Assembly (NCBI GenBank): GCA_963664065.1 | Contig: OY760942.1 | Location: forward strand, 1,116,001-1,180,000 | Length of the DNA: 64,000 bases | From: JABDJL01 sp963664065 | GTDB taxonomy: Bacteria; Pseudomonadota; Gammaproteobacteria; Xanthomonadales; SZUA-36 | Direction: 5' to 3' | In this document: positions 43,065-51,192 of the stretch, piece by piece | How the letters are laid out: each line of letters begins with the position of its first letter | Position numbering within the stretch: the stretch's first letter is position 1 | Notes under the pieces: generated by a model | Databases searched by the model: none | Seen by the model: only the letters and a program-made list of their open reading frames with translations | What the model was told of the DNA's origin: nothing | Program-made: the position numbers and the translations under genes

Positions 43065-43553
43065 TCAGTGGTCTGCGACCATGCGATTTACATTTTCAGC
43101 TGAAGCCTGGAGTTTCTGAATCAGGCGGTTCAATCCCGCCAGTTCATCCTCGCTCAGGGCTGAAAGTAATTCCTGTTCATAAGCCAGCGCTTTGGGAACA
43201 ATCTTGTGAAATAGATTAGTCCCTTTTGCGGCGGTGAGTTTTAAAGGCAACCGCCGCCGGTCCTCGCTGTGTGGCCTACGGTCTACCAGGCCCTTTTCCT
43301 GCAACTTATTTACGGCACGGCTGACCGGCACCTTGTCCATTGCGCCTCTCTCCATCACCTCGGATGCTGTCAGTCCCGGAAACCGGCCGAGTATGGCCAC
43401 CACCCGCCATTCGGTAACACTGAGCCCATGTTGTTTGCGGTAGGCTACCGAAATTCCCTCACTGACCGTATTGCTCAACAGCGACAAACGATATGGCAGG
43501 AACTCCTCCAGGAGGAACTCGATGTTCAGGTTTTTTACCGCGGATTGATTCAT
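43065..43553 (-). CDS. MarR-family transcriptional regulator of the homogentisate genes
   Basis: The protein is 162 residues from the ATG at 43553; the TTG seven codons upstream is less likely. The winged helix is at about 45-110: GLSVTEWRVVAILGRFPGLT, VPVSRAVNKLQEKGLVDRR (recognition helix) and DRRRLPLKLTA (wing). It is divergent from hppD across about 110 bp that contain a perfect palindrome, so it probably represses hppD-hmgA-fahA-maiA and itself, with an aromatic intermediate as inducer. Confidence 0.88.
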   Translation of the reverse strand: MNQSAVKNLNIEFLLEEFLPYRLSLLSNTVSEGISVAYRKQHGLSVTEWRVVAILGRFPGLTASEVMERGAMDKVPVSRAVNKLQEKGLVDRRPHSEDRRRLPLKLTAAKGTNLFHKIVPKALAYEQELLSALSEDELAGLNRLIQKLQASAENVNRMVADH

Positions 43554-43575
43554 TTTTAATGCCCGGACTTGCAAT

Positions 43576-43593
43576 TAGTTACAAATGTAACTA
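43576..43593. promoter_or_regulatory. Palindromic operator candidate for the MarR regulator
   Basis: TAGTTACA and TGTAACTA form perfect 8-bp arms around AA, a size and shape typical of MarR dimer sites. It lies 23 bp upstream of the regulator start and 70 bp upstream of hppD. Confidence 0.7.
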
Positions 43594-43662
43594 TAAATAC
43601 ATCTTTGGTGCAAGTTTCAATTTTACGGCAGCGGAATCCTGTTGCCGGTCTGGAGGAAAAGG

Positions 43663-44712
43663 ATGGGCGAGTTACGGGAAAATCCACTAGGCGTGGATGG
43701 TTTTGAGTTTGTTGAATATGCTGCACCGGATGCGGCACTGCTTCATAGGCTTTTCAAGAGCATGGGGTTTACCCCGATTGCCCGGCACAAGGTGCAGGAC
43801 ATCACCCTGTATCGCCAGGGAGATATCAATTTTCTGGTTAACGAGGAGCCTGGATCTTTCGCCGCAAACTTCGCAGCAGAACATGGGCCAAGTTGCACCG
43901 GTTTTGCACTTCGTGTGAATGATGCACGCGAGGCATACGACTATACGATTGCCAATGGCGCGGTATCGATGACAGATGTTTCGGAAACAGTCCTGGATGC
44001 CCCGCGCATCGAAGGTATCGGTGGATCGATTCTTTACCTCACGGACCGGATTGAGGACAGTGTCTGGGAAGGCGAGTATGAATTGATCGAGGGTGCCGAT
44101 CCATTCCCGACCGGTTACGGATTGAGTTTTGTAGACCACCTGACCCACAATGTCTACAAGGGCAATATGGACGACTGGGCGGATTACTATAGCCGATTGT
44201 TCGGTTTTTATGAGATTCGATACTTTGACATCAAAGGCCAGCAGACCGGCCTGACTTCCAGGGCCATGACTTCACCTACCGGAATCATCAGTATCCCGAT
44301 CAATGAGTCTGCTGACCCAAAGAGCCAGATCAATGAGTACCTAGACGAATATAAGGGTGAAGGCGTGCAGCATATTGCGCTATACACCAACGATATTTAT
44401 GCAACCGTGGAGGCCATGTACGAGGCCAGGATTGAGTTCCTGGATACGCCGGATACCTACTATGAGATTATTGATCGCCGTATTCCGGATCATGGCGAAG
44501 ACCTGGAGCGTATGCGTTCGAGCAGCATCCTGATCGATGCAGACGAAGAGAGCCATGAAAAATTGTTGCTGCAAATATTCACCAAAACCAATATTGGCCC
44601 GATATTCTTTGAAATCATTCAGCGCAAGGGCAACAGGGGTTTCGGCGAAGGTAATTTCACGGCATTGTTCGAGTCTATAGAACTCGACCAGATGCGCCGC
44701 GGGGTATTGTGA
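43663..44712 (+). CDS. hppD: 4-hydroxyphenylpyruvate dioxygenase
   Basis: The protein is 349 residues from the ATG at 43663, chosen over an in-frame start at 43642 because GGAGG precedes it by 6 nt. Iron ligands are in FVDHLTHNVYKGN (His), GVQHIALYTNDI (His) and FFEIIQRKGNRGFGEGNF (Glu). It converts 4-hydroxyphenylpyruvate to homogentisate. Its stop overlaps a GTG of the hmgA frame, and the chosen hmgA ATG lies 11 bp on. Confidence 0.95.
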   Translation: MGELRENPLGVDGFEFVEYAAPDAALLHRLFKSMGFTPIARHKVQDITLYRQGDINFLVNEEPGSFAANFAAEHGPSCTGFALRVNDAREAYDYTIANGAVSMTDVSETVLDAPRIEGIGGSILYLTDRIEDSVWEGEYELIEGADPFPTGYGLSFVDHLTHNVYKGNMDDWADYYSRLFGFYEIRYFDIKGQQTGLTSRAMTSPTGIISIPINESADPKSQINEYLDEYKGEGVQHIALYTNDIYATVEAMYEARIEFLDTPDTYYEIIDRRIPDHGEDLERMRSSSILIDADEESHEKLLLQIFTKTNIGPIFFEIIQRKGNRGFGEGNFTALFESIELDQMRRGVL

Positions 44713-44723
44713 GGCAGGCAAAA

Positions 44724-45848
44724 ATGGCCAGAAACTGGATCAAGACACCCAGGGTAGAAGGCAATGCCTCAAGGCAGGCGCATTGCGACTTGCCCGAAGG
44801 CACCTACGAACGCGAACTGGGCAAGGAAGGATTTTTTGGCCCGGCGGCCCATATGCATCACCGGCATCCGCCGACTACCTGGACGCGCTTTGAAGGTGAT
44901 CTGAGACCCCGGGCTTTCGATACCACGAAATTCGGGGAATTCGGGCCTACCCCCTGGCATGCACGGGAACTGATGGGCAATGCTCATGTGAAAGTCCGGA
45001 TCTGGGAAATGTCATCTTCAATGAGTCAATTGGCCCGAAATGCAGATGGCGATGAGCTGATATTCGTTCACAGCGGCGCAGGCGACCTGTTTTGCGATTA
45101 CGGGCACATGGAAGTAACCGAGGGTGACTACATCATGTTGCCGCGCGGCACCATGTGGCGCCTGGAATCATCGGACCCAATGCGCCTGTTGATGATCGAG
45201 GCCACAAATTCCAGTTACCTTTTGCCCGACAAGGGCTTGCTGGGACCACACGCGATCTTTGATCCCGCCATGCTGGATTCTCCGAAAATTAACCCGGCAT
45301 TCCTTGCCCAGCAGGATGAGTCAGAGTGGGAAGTGCATATCAAGCGCAATGGCAATATCACGGTCATGACTTACCCGTTCAATCCACTCGATGCGGTAGG
45401 GTGGCACGGCGACCTGATGCCGGTTCGAATCAACTGGCGCGATATCCGGCCCCTGATGAGTCACCGCTACCATCTGCCGCCTTCGGCCCATACGATCTTC
45501 ATGGCCAACCGTTTCGTGGTTTGTACCTTTGTACCACGCCCTTTCGAATCCGATCCGGGTGCGCTGAAAGTACCGTTTTTTCACAATAACGACGATTACG
45601 ACGAAGTGATCTTCTATCACCAGGGCGAATTTTTCAGCCGCGACAACATCCACCCGGGCATGATGTCGCTTCACCCCTGCGGTTTCACCCACGGCCCGCA
45701 CCCCAAGGCCCTGCAAAATGCCTTTGAGCCGGACGCGCCTGGCACCAATGAGGTGGCCGTGATGATAGACGCACGGGATGCACTGGAGGTAACAGCTTCT
45801 GCAGAGTCAGTCGAGTGGGCAGAGTACGTCAACTCCTGGAAGGAATAG
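44724..45848 (+). CDS. hmgA: Homogentisate 1,2-dioxygenase, short form
   Basis: This 374-residue cupin enzyme cleaves homogentisate to maleylacetoacetate. The metal region is visible as FFHNNDDYDEVIFYHQGEFF followed by SLHPCGFTHGPHP, with His and Glu ligands. Animal and Pseudomonas enzymes are about 430-445 residues, so this is the shorter bacterial form. The ATG at 44724 has GAGG about 9 nt upstream. Confidence 0.88.
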   Translation: MARNWIKTPRVEGNASRQAHCDLPEGTYERELGKEGFFGPAAHMHHRHPPTTWTRFEGDLRPRAFDTTKFGEFGPTPWHARELMGNAHVKVRIWEMSSSMSQLARNADGDELIFVHSGAGDLFCDYGHMEVTEGDYIMLPRGTMWRLESSDPMRLLMIEATNSSYLLPDKGLLGPHAIFDPAMLDSPKINPAFLAQQDESEWEVHIKRNGNITVMTYPFNPLDAVGWHGDLMPVRINWRDIRPLMSHRYHLPPSAHTIFMANRFVVCTFVPRPFESDPGALKVPFFHNNDDYDEVIFYHQGEFFSRDNIHPGMMSLHPCGFTHGPHPKALQNAFEPDAPGTNEVAVMIDARDALEVTASAESVEWAEYVNSWKE

Positions 45849-45878
45849 TATTAATCAGCCTCAAGGTCTCACCAAGTA

Positions 45879-45904
45879 TGTAGGAGCGATGACCTCATCG
45901 CGAA
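45879..45904. repeat. REP-like element (TGTAGGAGCGATGA type)
   Basis: TGTAGGAGCGATGACCTCATCGCGAA contains a head (TGTAGGA) and a 7-bp hairpin (GCGATGA/TCATCGC around CC), the build of Pseudomonas and Xanthomonas REP sequences. It lies between hmgA and fahA, the one long gap (117 bp) in this gene row. A single copy was seen. Confidence 0.55.
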
Positions 45905-45965
45905 TGAACTCAAATTTTCTCCATAATTAATTTTTATTTGAATTTAAAAGAGCGTAAAAACTTAA

Positions 45966-46952
45966 ATGAAACTTGCATCCTTAAAAGCGGGCGGTCGTGA
46001 CGGCAGCCTGATCATCGTTGACCGCTCACTTCAGCGGTATGTTTCTACGGCAGAAGTGTCGTCCACCTTGCAGGCAGCGCTTGATGATTGGCAGAACACG
46101 GAACCACGCTTGCAGGCGGTTTCCGATGAGCTGAATGCCGGACGGCGGGATGATGCCGTGGAACTGGATTTCTCTGCGCTGGCTTCGCCGTTGCCGCGCG
46201 CCTATGAGTTTGTTGATGGCAGCGCCTATTTGCCGCATGTTGAACGCGTACGCCGCGCCCGTGGCGCCGAGGTGCCCGAATCATTCTATGTCGACCCGCT
46301 GATGTACCAGGCAACGTCCTCTGGTTTTCTGGGCCCACGTGATGCAGTGCCGGTGGTTAGTGAGGAATACGGCATCGATTTTGAATCTGAAGTGATCGTC
46401 GTGACGGACGATGTACCGATGGCAGTCGGCGATGAGGACGCTTCCCGCCATATCAAGCTGGTTGGATTGGTCAATGACGTCAGTCTGCGAAACCTGATAC
46501 CAGGTGAACTTGCCAAGGGGTTCGGGTTTTTGCAGTCCAAACCACGCTCAGCACTTTCACCGGTACTGGTGACACCGGATGAACTGGGTGATGCCTGGCA
46601 GGATTCTGTGCTGGATCTGCCTTTGGTTTCCACCCTCAACGGGGACTGGTTCGGGCATCCGGAGGCGGGAACTGACATGCAATTCAATTTTGCGCAACTT
46701 GTTTCACATGCTGCGAAAACCCGGCCGCTGGCGGCGGGGACCATCGTTGGTTCAGGCACCATTGCCAATGAAAATACGGAGCTGGGCGCCTCCTGCCTTG
46801 CTGAAAAACGCATGCTCGAGATTATCGCCGACGGTAAGCCTTCAACGCCGTTCATGAGTTTTGGCGACACCATCCGCATTGAAATGTTTGATCGCGAAGG
46901 TAAAAGTATTTTCGGTTCAATTGAGCAGGTTATCCGGGAATACAGCGCCTGA
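45966..46952 (+). CDS. fahA: Fumarylacetoacetate hydrolase family protein, short form
   Basis: At 328 residues it has the FAH fold: EVPESFYVDPLMYQATSSGF, EYGIDFESEVIVVTDDVPM (metal-binding acids) and GTIVGSGTIANEN near the C-terminus. It is shorter than the 420-residue fumarylacetoacetase but carries an N-terminal domain, as in many bacterial homogentisate clusters. It should split fumarylacetoacetate into fumarate and acetoacetate. Confidence 0.87.
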   Translation: MKLASLKAGGRDGSLIIVDRSLQRYVSTAEVSSTLQAALDDWQNTEPRLQAVSDELNAGRRDDAVELDFSALASPLPRAYEFVDGSAYLPHVERVRRARGAEVPESFYVDPLMYQATSSGFLGPRDAVPVVSEEYGIDFESEVIVVTDDVPMAVGDEDASRHIKLVGLVNDVSLRNLIPGELAKGFGFLQSKPRSALSPVLVTPDELGDAWQDSVLDLPLVSTLNGDWFGHPEAGTDMQFNFAQLVSHAAKTRPLAAGTIVGSGTIANENTELGASCLAEKRMLEIIADGKPSTPFMSFGDTIRIEMFDREGKSIFGSIEQVIREYSA

Positions 46953-46959
46953 AGAGACG

Positions 46960-47628
46960 ATGGACCAGCCCGGAAATATCATTCTTTACGACTATTGGCG
47001 CAGTTCGGCGTCTTACCGGGTGCGTATTGCACTGCACCTTAAAGGACTTGAGTTCGAACAACGACCCGTTAACCTGGTGCGCGATGGTGGGGAACAACAC
47101 AGCGACGAGTATCGGCAGCTGAACCCGCAAGGCCTGGTCCCGGCACTGGTTCATAACAACAATGTGATCACCCAATCGGTGGCGATTTGTGAATACCTGG
47201 ATGCAGCGTTTCTCCAGCCCTCATTGCTTCCGCAGGACCCGTACCAGAAGGCGCACGCAAGGGCCATGGCACTTTCCATTGCCTGCGATATACATCCCCT
47301 GAACAACCTGCGCGTGCAGCAGTATCTGAAAAGCAGGCTGGGCGCAAGCGATGAGCAGACTGTGGACTGGATGAATCACTGGGTTTCGCTCGGTTTCAAG
47401 TCAATCGAAGCCCGACTGCAACGTGGCGATGCAACAGGCTTGTGTTGTCTGGGTGATGAACCAGGTCTGGTGGAATGTTTCCTCGTTCCACAGGTCTATA
47501 ATGCCGAGCGTTATGACTGTGATTTATCCGGGTTTCCAGAGATTCAGCGGATTGCCGGGTATTGCAGGTCACTGTCCGCATTTATTGCGGCGGAACCTGC
47601 CAAGCAGGCCGATGCACCGAAAGACTGA
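46960..47628 (+). CDS. maiA: Maleylacetoacetate isomerase
   Basis: This 222-residue zeta-class glutathione transferase isomerises maleylacetoacetate to fumarylacetoacetate. The N-terminal YWRSSASYRVRIALHLKGL carries the SSxS motif of the zeta class, and NPQGLVPALV and ITQSVAICEYLD follow. The ATG at 46960 is 7 bp after the fahA stop; the longer frame from 46861 overlaps fahA and is rejected. Confidence 0.93.
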   Translation: MDQPGNIILYDYWRSSASYRVRIALHLKGLEFEQRPVNLVRDGGEQHSDEYRQLNPQGLVPALVHNNNVITQSVAICEYLDAAFLQPSLLPQDPYQKAHARAMALSIACDIHPLNNLRVQQYLKSRLGASDEQTVDWMNHWVSLGFKSIEARLQRGDATGLCCLGDEPGLVECFLVPQVYNAERYDCDLSGFPEIQRIAGYCRSLSAFIAAEPAKQADAPKD

Positions 47629-47720
47629 TTCCACTTAGCCTTTCTTTGGGAAAAGCAAGAGTTCACCCCAGCGCCAGCTTCAGTCATAATCTCCGGGTTC
47701 TGTCAGGGTTGATATTGAAT

Positions 47721-48083
47721 ATGCGCATCACATTTTACCTATTGATTTCCGTCATTCTGCTGTCCTGTGCGTCTGTAAAGCCTGGACCGGAAGCATTTGT
47801 ATCTGCCGAGAGGGCAATACAGGCTGCCGAACGCGCAGGTGCTGTGGAACTTGCGCCGGTCGAGCTTCGTTTTGCCAGGGGAAAACTGGCTTCTGCACAT
47901 CTTGGTATGGACCAGCGAAAATATGACATTGCGATGTACCTGGTTGAGGAATCGGAAATCAACTCCGAGCTGGCAATCGAACAATCACGGGCCGCGCTGT
48001 CCAGGCGCAAGGTGAACGAGCTCCGCCGCTCAAACGAAATGTTGAAAGAAGAGATGGTATCTACCTATGGAGATTCATTCTGA
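47721..48083 (+). CDS. DUF4398-type lipoprotein
   Basis: The protein is 120 residues from the ATG at 47721. A lipobox LLSC puts the lipidated Cys at residue 16. The mature part is a helical, charged coiled coil (AERAIQAAERAGAVELAPVE) like DUF4398 proteins, which are often paired with an OmpA-family lipoprotein, as here. Stop and next start overlap (TGATG), so the two are translated together. Confidence 0.8.
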   Translation: MRITFYLLISVILLSCASVKPGPEAFVSAERAIQAAERAGAVELAPVELRFARGKLASAHLGMDQRKYDIAMYLVEESEINSELAIEQSRAALSRRKVNELRRSNEMLKEEMVSTYGDSF

Positions 48084-49072
48084 TGAAGAAGAATCTCACT
48101 CTCCTGGCATTGAGCATTATGGCTTTACTGTTAACCGCTTGTGCGACGGCGCCCAAAAAAGACCTGGCGCTGCAACGTGTTCGTACCCAGCTTGAAGCAC
48201 TCAAAGCCGATGAAGAACTGGCCGGTTATGCCGCGTTGGCACTGGGTGAAGCAGAACGTGCATTACGTACCGCAGAGCAGGCGCTCGGAGATGAAACGTT
48301 CCGGTTTCACCTTGTTTATATGGCCGACCGGCGAATTCAGATTGCCCGTGCGACAGCTCAGAGGGAGCAATTTGAGCAGACGCTGGACACATTGACCGCT
48401 GATCGTAACGACATGCTTGTCAGGGCCAGCCAGATGGAAACCGAGCGTGCCAGGGCGGAAACCGAGCAGGCCAGACTGTTATTTGCAGCGTCTGTTGAAG
48501 ACGCCGAACGTCAGAGGCTGGAAAAAGAACAGGCACTGGAACAAGGTGCCGAATCGGCCCGTTCTGCGGAGATGGCGATCGAGGAAGCCGCGCAGGCAAG
48601 GCGGCTGGCTGAATCCCGGGCCTCCGAGGTCGAACTGGTGCGCCGTGAAGCAGAACTGGCCAGTCAACAGGTAAACACATTGAAACGCCAGTTGGAAAAT
48701 CTACAATTAAGGCAGACTGAAAGCGGCGTGGTGGTCACCCTGGGGGACGTGTTATTTGAATCCGGGGAGGTGGTATTGGCTGAAAATGCGCATGCCAGTC
48801 TTGAAGAAGTTGTGGATTTGTTGCAAAGCGAGCCCAACAAGCTGATTCGTATTGAGGGTCATACAGATTCTGTTGGTGCTGCAGACACCAATCTGCAACT
48901 TTCTGAACAACGTGCAATCGCAGTACGCCAAGCTCTGGTTGAACTGGGTGTGGACCAAAACCGGTTTACCGCAATCGGTCTCGGAGAGGATTTCCCGATC
49001 GCCAGCAACGAAAGCGAAGAAGGCCGTTCCGGGAATAGAAGGGTGGACGTAATACTTCTGGATGATTCGTGA
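48083..49072 (+). CDS. OmpA-family lipoprotein with long coiled coil
   Basis: At 329 residues it has a signal with lipobox LTAC (Cys20), a helical coiled coil rich in Ala, Glu and Arg (about 25-215), and a C-terminal OmpA peptidoglycan-binding domain. That domain is shown by GDVLFESGEVVL, LIRIEGHTDSVGAADTNLQL and RSGNRRVDVILL with the diaminopimelate-binding Asp and Arg. It probably ties the outer membrane to the cell wall. Confidence 0.88.
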   Translation: MKKNLTLLALSIMALLLTACATAPKKDLALQRVRTQLEALKADEELAGYAALALGEAERALRTAEQALGDETFRFHLVYMADRRIQIARATAQREQFEQTLDTLTADRNDMLVRASQMETERARAETEQARLLFAASVEDAERQRLEKEQALEQGAESARSAEMAIEEAAQARRLAESRASEVELVRREAELASQQVNTLKRQLENLQLRQTESGVVVTLGDVLFESGEVVLAENAHASLEEVVDLLQSEPNKLIRIEGHTDSVGAADTNLQLSEQRAIAVRQALVELGVDQNRFTAIGLGEDFPIASNESEEGRSGNRRVDVILLDDS

Positions 49073-49379
49073 TATCAATTGCTTATATAAATATTATACG
49101 TAATTTAATATACGAATATATATTCATATATTAATCGAGTAAAATACTTGGACTTGCCACAATCCACTGATTGCGCTAGGGTTGTGTTGTAGCCATGGGT
49201 ATCACCAATTTCTCAATCGGAATTCGCGGATGATCGCAGCGGACACTTCATGTCCATTGCTTGTTACTACTGAATTTCGTCGCGTTACTATCACCAGACC
49301 TTCATCTTTTGACCATAAAACCGGGCACTGTGACGTGCCGGTTTTAAATCGGTCCTGATTGCCTTATAGGAGGAACCTT
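49073..49379. other. Gene-free interval with AT-rich stretch
   Basis: These 307 bp hold no supported ORF. About 49080-49145 is strongly AT-rich and made of short TATA- and ATAT-containing runs, unlike the surrounding DNA. The remainder leads into the YdcH-like gene. No clear promoter hexamers or RNA gene were recognised. Confidence 0.6.
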
Positions 49380-49595
49380 ATGTTCGAACACCGCCAGCAA
49401 GTGATGGATAAGCTAATGAAAGAAAACGAAGATTTCAGAAGAATTTTCAACCGCCACCAAGAATTGGATAAGCGGGTCTGTGAAGCAGAACAGGGCACTT
49501 CGCCTATGGAAGACCTGGCATTGAATCAACTCAAGAAAGAAAAATTGTGGGTAAAAGACAAGTTGGCATACTTGATGGACTCAGCAGCAGCCTGA
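49380..49595 (+). CDS. YdcH family protein (DUF465)
   Basis: The 71-residue helical protein begins MFEHRQQVMDKLMKENEDF and has NRHQELDKRVCEAEQG and LKKEKLWVKDKLAYLM, the DUF465 pattern. The ATG at 49380 is fixed by AGGAGGA 5 nt upstream; an upstream in-frame start is not needed. Function of the family is unknown. A strong terminator follows. Confidence 0.85.
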   Translation: MFEHRQQVMDKLMKENEDFRRIFNRHQELDKRVCEAEQGTSPMEDLALNQLKKEKLWVKDKLAYLMDSAAA

Positions 49596-49617
49596 GTTTA
49601 TTCACAAACACTCGAGC

Positions 49618-49649
49618 AAACGGCCGGGTATTTCCGGCCGTTTCTTTTT
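49618..49649 (+). terminator. Rho-independent terminator after the YdcH-like gene
   Basis: AAACGGCCGG (49618-49627) pairs with CCGGCCGTTT (49634-49643) around GTATTT, followed by CTTTTT. Confidence 0.92.
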
Positions 49650-49655
49650 GAGTAA

Positions 49656-49703
49656 AAAAATTGGGGTCAGAGAACAAAAAATAGTACTCTGACCCCAATT
49701 TTT
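49656..49703. repeat. GGGGTCAG-ended inverted repeat, third copy
   Basis: AAAAATTGGGGTCAGAG (49656-49672) is complementary to CTCTGACCCCAATTTTT (49687-49703), enclosing 14 bp. Its outer GGGGTCAGAG matches the repeat at 9774, while the inner sequence is different. It lies between the YdcH terminator and cystathionine beta-synthase. Confidence 0.82.
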
Positions 49704-49720
49704 CAGGAGCATGAATTTCC

Positions 49721-51094
49721 GTGCAAGTTCACAATAATGTTCTCGACCTGATCGGTGATACACCTATCGTCAGAATCAATCACCTCGATACCGGCCTCTG
49801 CACGCTTTATATGAAGCTTGAGAGTCAGAATCCGGGGGGTTCGATCAAGGATCGCATCGGCCTGAAGATGATTGAAAATGCGGAACGGGATGGTCTGATT
49901 ACACCAGGCTCTACACTTGTTGAAGGCACGGCCGGTAACACCGGGCTGGGACTGGCGCTGGTCGCGGCGCAGAAAGGCTACCGGCTGATCCTGGTGATTC
50001 CCGACAAAATGAGCCGCGAAAAAATTTCAAACCTGAAAGCTATGGGCGCTGAGGTCGTGTTGACCCGATCCGATGTAGCAAAGGGGCATCCCGAGTACTA
50101 CCAGGACCTGGCCAAGCGCATCGCAGATGAAATGGATGACGCATTTTTCATCAATCAATTCGGCAATCCTTCCAACCCACAGGCGCACGAAGAGGGCACT
50201 GGCCCGGAAATCTGGCGGCAGATGGACGGACAACTCGATGCAATCGTACTCGGTGTGGGTTCGAGCGGAACAGTCACAGGCCTTTCGCATTTTTTTGAGC
50301 GCGAAGCCCCGGAAGTAAAGATCATTCTTGCCGACCCTGAAGGTTCGATACTTGAGAAATATGTCAATGAAGGCAGGTTGGATGCCAAGAGTTCCAGTTG
50401 GCTGGTCGAAGGCATTGGCGAGGATTTTCTTCCGGAAATCAGCGACTTCTCACGGGTCACCAAGGCTTATGCGATCTCCGATGAAGAGAGTTTCCGGCTC
50501 GGCAGGGAGCTATTAATCAAAGAGGGCATCCTCGCCGGTTCATCAACCGGAACCTTGCTGGCAGCCGCACTTCGTTATTGCCAGGAACAGACCGCGCCAA
50601 AAATAGTGCTGACCTTTGCGGCCGATACCGGTAACCGGTACCTGTCTAAGATGTACAACGATTTCTGGATGCGCGACCAGGGTTTCCTGCAAAGAAAGGA
50701 GGTCGGGGATCTCAGGGACCTGATCGCAAGGCCTTATGAATCTCACGATACTGTCACTGTCAGTCCGGATGAACCATTGTCCAACGCTTACAGCCGGATG
50801 AAGCTCTACGACGTGTCGCAACTACCGGTTATGGAAGATGACCGGATTGTCGGGATAATCGACGAATCAGACTTATTGGTTGCAGTATTCAAATCCAGCG
50901 ACAGTTTTCAGGACTCCGTGCAAACGGCGATGGTATCCAAGTTGTCTTCGGTAAACGTCGATGATCCAATCGACAAATTGCTGCCGATTTTTGAGCAGGA
51001 CTTTGTGGCAATTGTGAAGGATGGAGAGAAGTTTCTTGGCCTGATTACCCGCTTGGATCTGCTGCACTACCTGCGTAGCCGCGCGGAGAGTTGA
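49721..51094 (+). CDS. Cystathionine beta-synthase with C-terminal CBS pair
   Basis: This 457-residue fold-type II PLP enzyme condenses serine and homocysteine. The PLP Lys is in NPGGSIKDRIGLKM, the phosphate loop in VGSSGTVTGLSHF, and the asparagine loop in VEGTAGNTGLGLAL. Residues about 330-455 form two CBS domains (ARPYESHDTVTVSPDEPL, then LPVMEDDRIVGIIDESDLL). The start is GTG at 49721, with AGGAG somewhat far upstream (about 12 nt). A cysteine synthase role cannot be excluded by sequence. Confidence 0.9.
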   Translation: MQVHNNVLDLIGDTPIVRINHLDTGLCTLYMKLESQNPGGSIKDRIGLKMIENAERDGLITPGSTLVEGTAGNTGLGLALVAAQKGYRLILVIPDKMSREKISNLKAMGAEVVLTRSDVAKGHPEYYQDLAKRIADEMDDAFFINQFGNPSNPQAHEEGTGPEIWRQMDGQLDAIVLGVGSSGTVTGLSHFFEREAPEVKIILADPEGSILEKYVNEGRLDAKSSSWLVEGIGEDFLPEISDFSRVTKAYAISDEESFRLGRELLIKEGILAGSSTGTLLAAALRYCQEQTAPKIVLTFAADTGNRYLSKMYNDFWMRDQGFLQRKEVGDLRDLIARPYESHDTVTVSPDEPLSNAYSRMKLYDVSQLPVMEDDRIVGIIDESDLLVAVFKSSDSFQDSVQTAMVSKLSSVNVDDPIDKLLPIFEQDFVAIVKDGEKFLGLITRLDLLHYLRSRAES

Positions 51095-51192
51095 GGCCAC
51101 CACAAAAATCGTGCACAGCAGGTCTCAAGCGACTCTGAACTGAACTCGGCGGCCAACTACGATATTCTTGCGGATCATCAGTGGAGTTGGTG

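Noticed and set aside
46861..46959. Earlier start for maleylacetoacetate isomerase
   Set aside because: It would overlap the end of fahA by about 90 bp, and the conserved N-terminal strand begins just after the ATG at 46960.
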